64,000 nt of DNA from Mycolicibacterium sp. YH-1. Lineage in GTDB: Bacteria; Actinomycetota; Actinomycetes; Mycobacteriales; Mycobacteriaceae. The stretch is from NCBI RefSeq assembly GCF_022557175.1, contig NZ_CP092915.1:3162001-3226000 (forward strand), read 5' to 3'. Each line of letters opens with the position of its first letter. The stretch's first letter is position 1. A model generated the notes under the pieces. The model was not told where the DNA came from, searched no databases, and saw nothing but the letters and a program-made list of their open reading frames with translations. Positions 62,387 through 64,000 of the stretch are shown here, in pieces. The position numbers were made by a program, and so were the translations under genes.

Positions 62387-62746
62387 CTAGGTGCAGCAGT
62401 TGGGGTCCAGCACGGTGCACAGCGCCACGACTGCGTCGCGGTGAGCCCGGTGGTAGACGTTCATGCCGCGCCGGTCGGAGTCGACAAGGCCGGCCCGCCG
62501 GAGCTGGGCGAGGTGATGGCTGACGGTGGACTCCGTAAGGCCGAGCGCCGCCGCGAGGTCGCCGCTGTTCTCCTCTCCCGCTGAGGAACTGAAGAGATAG
62601 GACATGATCTTCACCCGCGCCGGATCGGCGAGCGCCTTGAGCCGCAACGCGACCTCGAGCGCATCCTCGTCACTCATGGGACCTGCCGCCACGGGCGCGC
62701 AGCAGACCGGAGCGGACATGTCGATGGTCGGCAGAGCCTTGGGCAT
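62387..62746 (-). CDS. ArsR-family metalloregulator (Rv2640c-like)
   Basis: 119 residues from ATG 62746, the length of Rv2640c. A winged helix is visible: LRLKALADPARVKIMSYLF and LGLTESTVSHHLAQLRRAGL. Cysteines near the N-terminus (APVCCAPV) and at the C-terminus (DPNCC) could bind arsenic or cadmium. It represses the divergent cadI-acr3 operon. Its operator-like TTGA-TCAA palindrome lies between the two starts. Confidence 0.9.
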   Translation of the reverse strand: MPKALPTIDMSAPVCCAPVAAGPMSDEDALEVALRLKALADPARVKIMSYLFSSSAGEENSGDLAAALGLTESTVSHHLAQLRRAGLVDSDRRGMNVYHRAHRDAVVALCTVLDPNCCT

Positions 62747-62767
62747 TCCTTGATGATGCCATGAAGA

Positions 62768-62781
62768 TTGACATATATCAA
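62768..62781. promoter_or_regulatory. ArsR operator-like palindrome
   Basis: TTGACATATATCAA has the inverted half-sites TTGA and TCAA with an AT-rich centre, typical of ArsR-family operators. It lies 21 bp upstream of the arsR start and 64 bp before cadI. Confidence 0.6.
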
Positions 62782-62845
62782 AAAGGTGGCATGCTGGCCG
62801 TGGCGCGCTACTTCGATATAAGTCGCACAGGTAGGAAGGCTCACC

Positions 62846-63319
62846 ATGTCCCGGATGCAACTCGCCCTCAATGTTGATGACCTTGATGCGGCGATCACGT
62901 TCTACACCAAGCTCTTCAACACCCCGCCCGCCAAGGTCAAGGAGGGCTACGCGAACTTCGCGGTCGCCGAGCCGCCGCTGAAACTGGTGCTGCTGGAGAA
63001 CCCCGGCAAGGGCGGCACGATCAACCACCTCGGTGTCGAGGTGGAGTCCAGCGAGACCGTGCACGCGGAGATCGCCCGGCTCACCGGCGAGGGGCTGTTC
63101 ACCGACGAGGAGATCGGCACCACGTGCTGCTTCGCCACGCAGGACAAGGTCTGGGTCACCGGGCCCGCCGGGGAGAAGTGGGAGGTCTACACCGTGCTCG
63201 CCGACTCCGACACCTTCGGCACCAGTCCCGAACACGCGAATGGCGGAACTGCTGAGGGCGGTGTCTGCTGCGGGGGTTCGGCTGCGGAAGCGGTGAAGCC
63301 GAGCAATGCCTGCTGCTGA
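62846..63319 (+). CDS. cadI: CadI/ArsI-like glyoxalase-fold lyase
   Basis: 157 residues of the vicinal-oxygen-chelate fold (MQLALNVDDLDAAITFYTKL; LGVEVESSETVHAEIARL). The pair TTCCFA matches the arsenic-binding Cys-Cys of ArsI C-As lyases, which cleave organoarsenicals. M. tuberculosis Rv2641 is known as cadmium-induced CadI. A Cys-rich tail (GGVCCGGS, SNACC) may aid metal binding. It is followed 10 bp later by an arsenite exporter. Confidence 0.9.
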   Translation: MSRMQLALNVDDLDAAITFYTKLFNTPPAKVKEGYANFAVAEPPLKLVLLENPGKGGTINHLGVEVESSETVHAEIARLTGEGLFTDEEIGTTCCFATQDKVWVTGPAGEKWEVYTVLADSDTFGTSPEHANGGTAEGGVCCGGSAAEAVKPSNACC

Positions 63320-63329
63320 CACTCCCGGC

Positions 63330-64000
63330 ATGACCACCCCGGTAGAGGCCGGCCACCCCGCTGTGGTCGAGAGGCTGTCGCTGCTCGACCGATTCCTGCC
63401 GGTGTGGATCGGCCTGGCGATGGTCGTCGGCCTGCTGCTGGGGCGACAGATCCCGGGATTGAACACCGCGCTGGATCGCGTTCAGATCGACGGCATCTCG
63501 CTGCCGATCGCGCTGGGCCTGTTGATCATGATGTACCCGGTCCTGGCCAAGGTTCGCTACGACCGACTCGACACCGTCACCGGCGACCGCAGGCTCCTGA
63601 TCAGCTCGCTGATCCTGAACTGGGTGCTCGGCCCCGCGCTGATGTTCGCGTTGGCCTGGCTGTTGCTGCCGGACCTACCCGAGTACCGCACCGGGCTGAT
63701 CATCGTGGGCCTGGCCAGATGCATTGCCATGGTGATCATCTGGAACGACCTCGCCTGCGGCGACAGGGAGGCGGCGGCGGTCCTCGTCGCGCTGAACTCG
63801 ATCTTCCAGGTCCTCATGTTCGCGCTGCTCGGCTGGTTCTACCTCTCGGTGCTGCCCGGGTGGCTCGGCCTGGAGCAGACCACCATCAGCACGTCACCAT
63901 GGCAGATCGCCAAGTCGGTGCTGATCTTCCTGGGGATTCCGTTGGTGGCGGGCTACCTGTCACGGCGGGTGGGGGAGAGGGTCAAGGGGCGCCCCTGGTA
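63330..64000 (+). CDS. ACR3-type arsenite exporter (partial, cut by the window end)
   Basis: 224 codons from ATG 63330 to the window edge. Several membrane segments are visible (GLAMVVGLLLG, SLPIALGLLIMMYPVLAKV, LISSLILNWVLGPALMFALA). The conserved ACR3 region GLARCIAMVIIWNDLACGD contains the essential Cys. In M. tuberculosis the related gene (Rv2643) is fused to an arsenate reductase; whether that fusion exists here lies outside the window. Confidence 0.92.
   Translation, partial: MTTPVEAGHPAVVERLSLLDRFLPVWIGLAMVVGLLLGRQIPGLNTALDRVQIDGISLPIALGLLIMMYPVLAKVRYDRLDTVTGDRRLLISSLILNWVLGPALMFALAWLLLPDLPEYRTGLIIVGLARCIAMVIIWNDLACGDREAAAVLVALNSIFQVLMFALLGWFYLSVLPGWLGLEQTTISTSPWQIAKSVLIFLGIPLVAGYLSRRVGERVKGRPW

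Overview
The window reads as the chromosome of a rapidly growing mycobacterium (Mycolicibacterium-like). The gene order from 575 to 31884 follows the Mycobacterium tuberculosis Rv1683-Rv1713 block almost gene for gene, and a complete 16S-23S-5S operon lies directly downstream of tyrS, the position known for the second rRNA operon of rapid growers. Base composition is high GC, GTG and TTG starts are common, and 4-nt stop/start overlaps are frequent.

Layout. (1) 1-8470: start of an ABC-F ATPase gene (minus), a fused lipase/acyl-CoA-synthetase-like enzyme, a small exported protein, a Trm112-like protein, a minus-strand ABC exporter with its TetR regulator, mpg and tyrS. (2) 8507-14208: rRNA operon with one clear promoter, a long leader and a strong terminator. 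(3) 14311-31884: conserved housekeeping block: TPR protein, HAD phosphatase, tlyA, NAD kinase, recN, steA, mctB, pyrG, NUDIX hydrolase, xerD, O-methyltransferase, parA-scpA-scpB, rluB, cmk, der. (4) 31964-33900: a short Cys-Cys-ending leader peptide and two TauE/SafE-type exporters. (5) 34020-41830: a tRNA-Pro(GGG) gene used as the attachment site of a 7.7-kb island. The island is bounded by a 43-bp direct repeat of the tRNA 3' half. It carries a decayed tyrosine integrase, small phage-like ORFs, a HEPN-motif protein, a membrane-anchored protein, and a large nuclease-helicase with seven C-terminal helicase-associated repeats. (6) 42016-46108: a MazE5-like antitoxin with a broken MazF partner, then a fumarate reductase operon frdABCD with a small leading gene and a CRP-like palindrome. 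(7) 46159-51605: quinone oxidoreductase and TetR with matching operators, two tandem exported M15-like proteins, a monoamine oxidase, and a DUF2510/Excalibur protein. (8) 51793-61648: APC permease, FAD oxidoreductase, DUF4239 protein, then a DeoR-controlled polyol-type operon. This operon holds a glycerol-kinase-like enzyme, a GlpA-like dehydrogenase with a BFD domain, an NAD(P)/FAD oxidoreductase, a small membrane protein and an EutH-family transporter. (9) 61697-64000: SIMPL-domain protein, then an arsenic/cadmium locus of ArsR, a CadI/ArsI-like lyase and the start of an ACR3 arsenite exporter.

The most interesting parts are three. The tRNA-Pro island combines a HEPN protein, a membrane-anchored protein and a PD-(D/E)XK-helicase, and is a candidate anti-phage system. 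The Cys-ending leader peptide precedes the TauE exporters. The EutH-linked kinase/dehydrogenase operon has a kinase that lacks a glycerol-contact arginine. All functions are inferred from motifs read by eye; no database search was possible.
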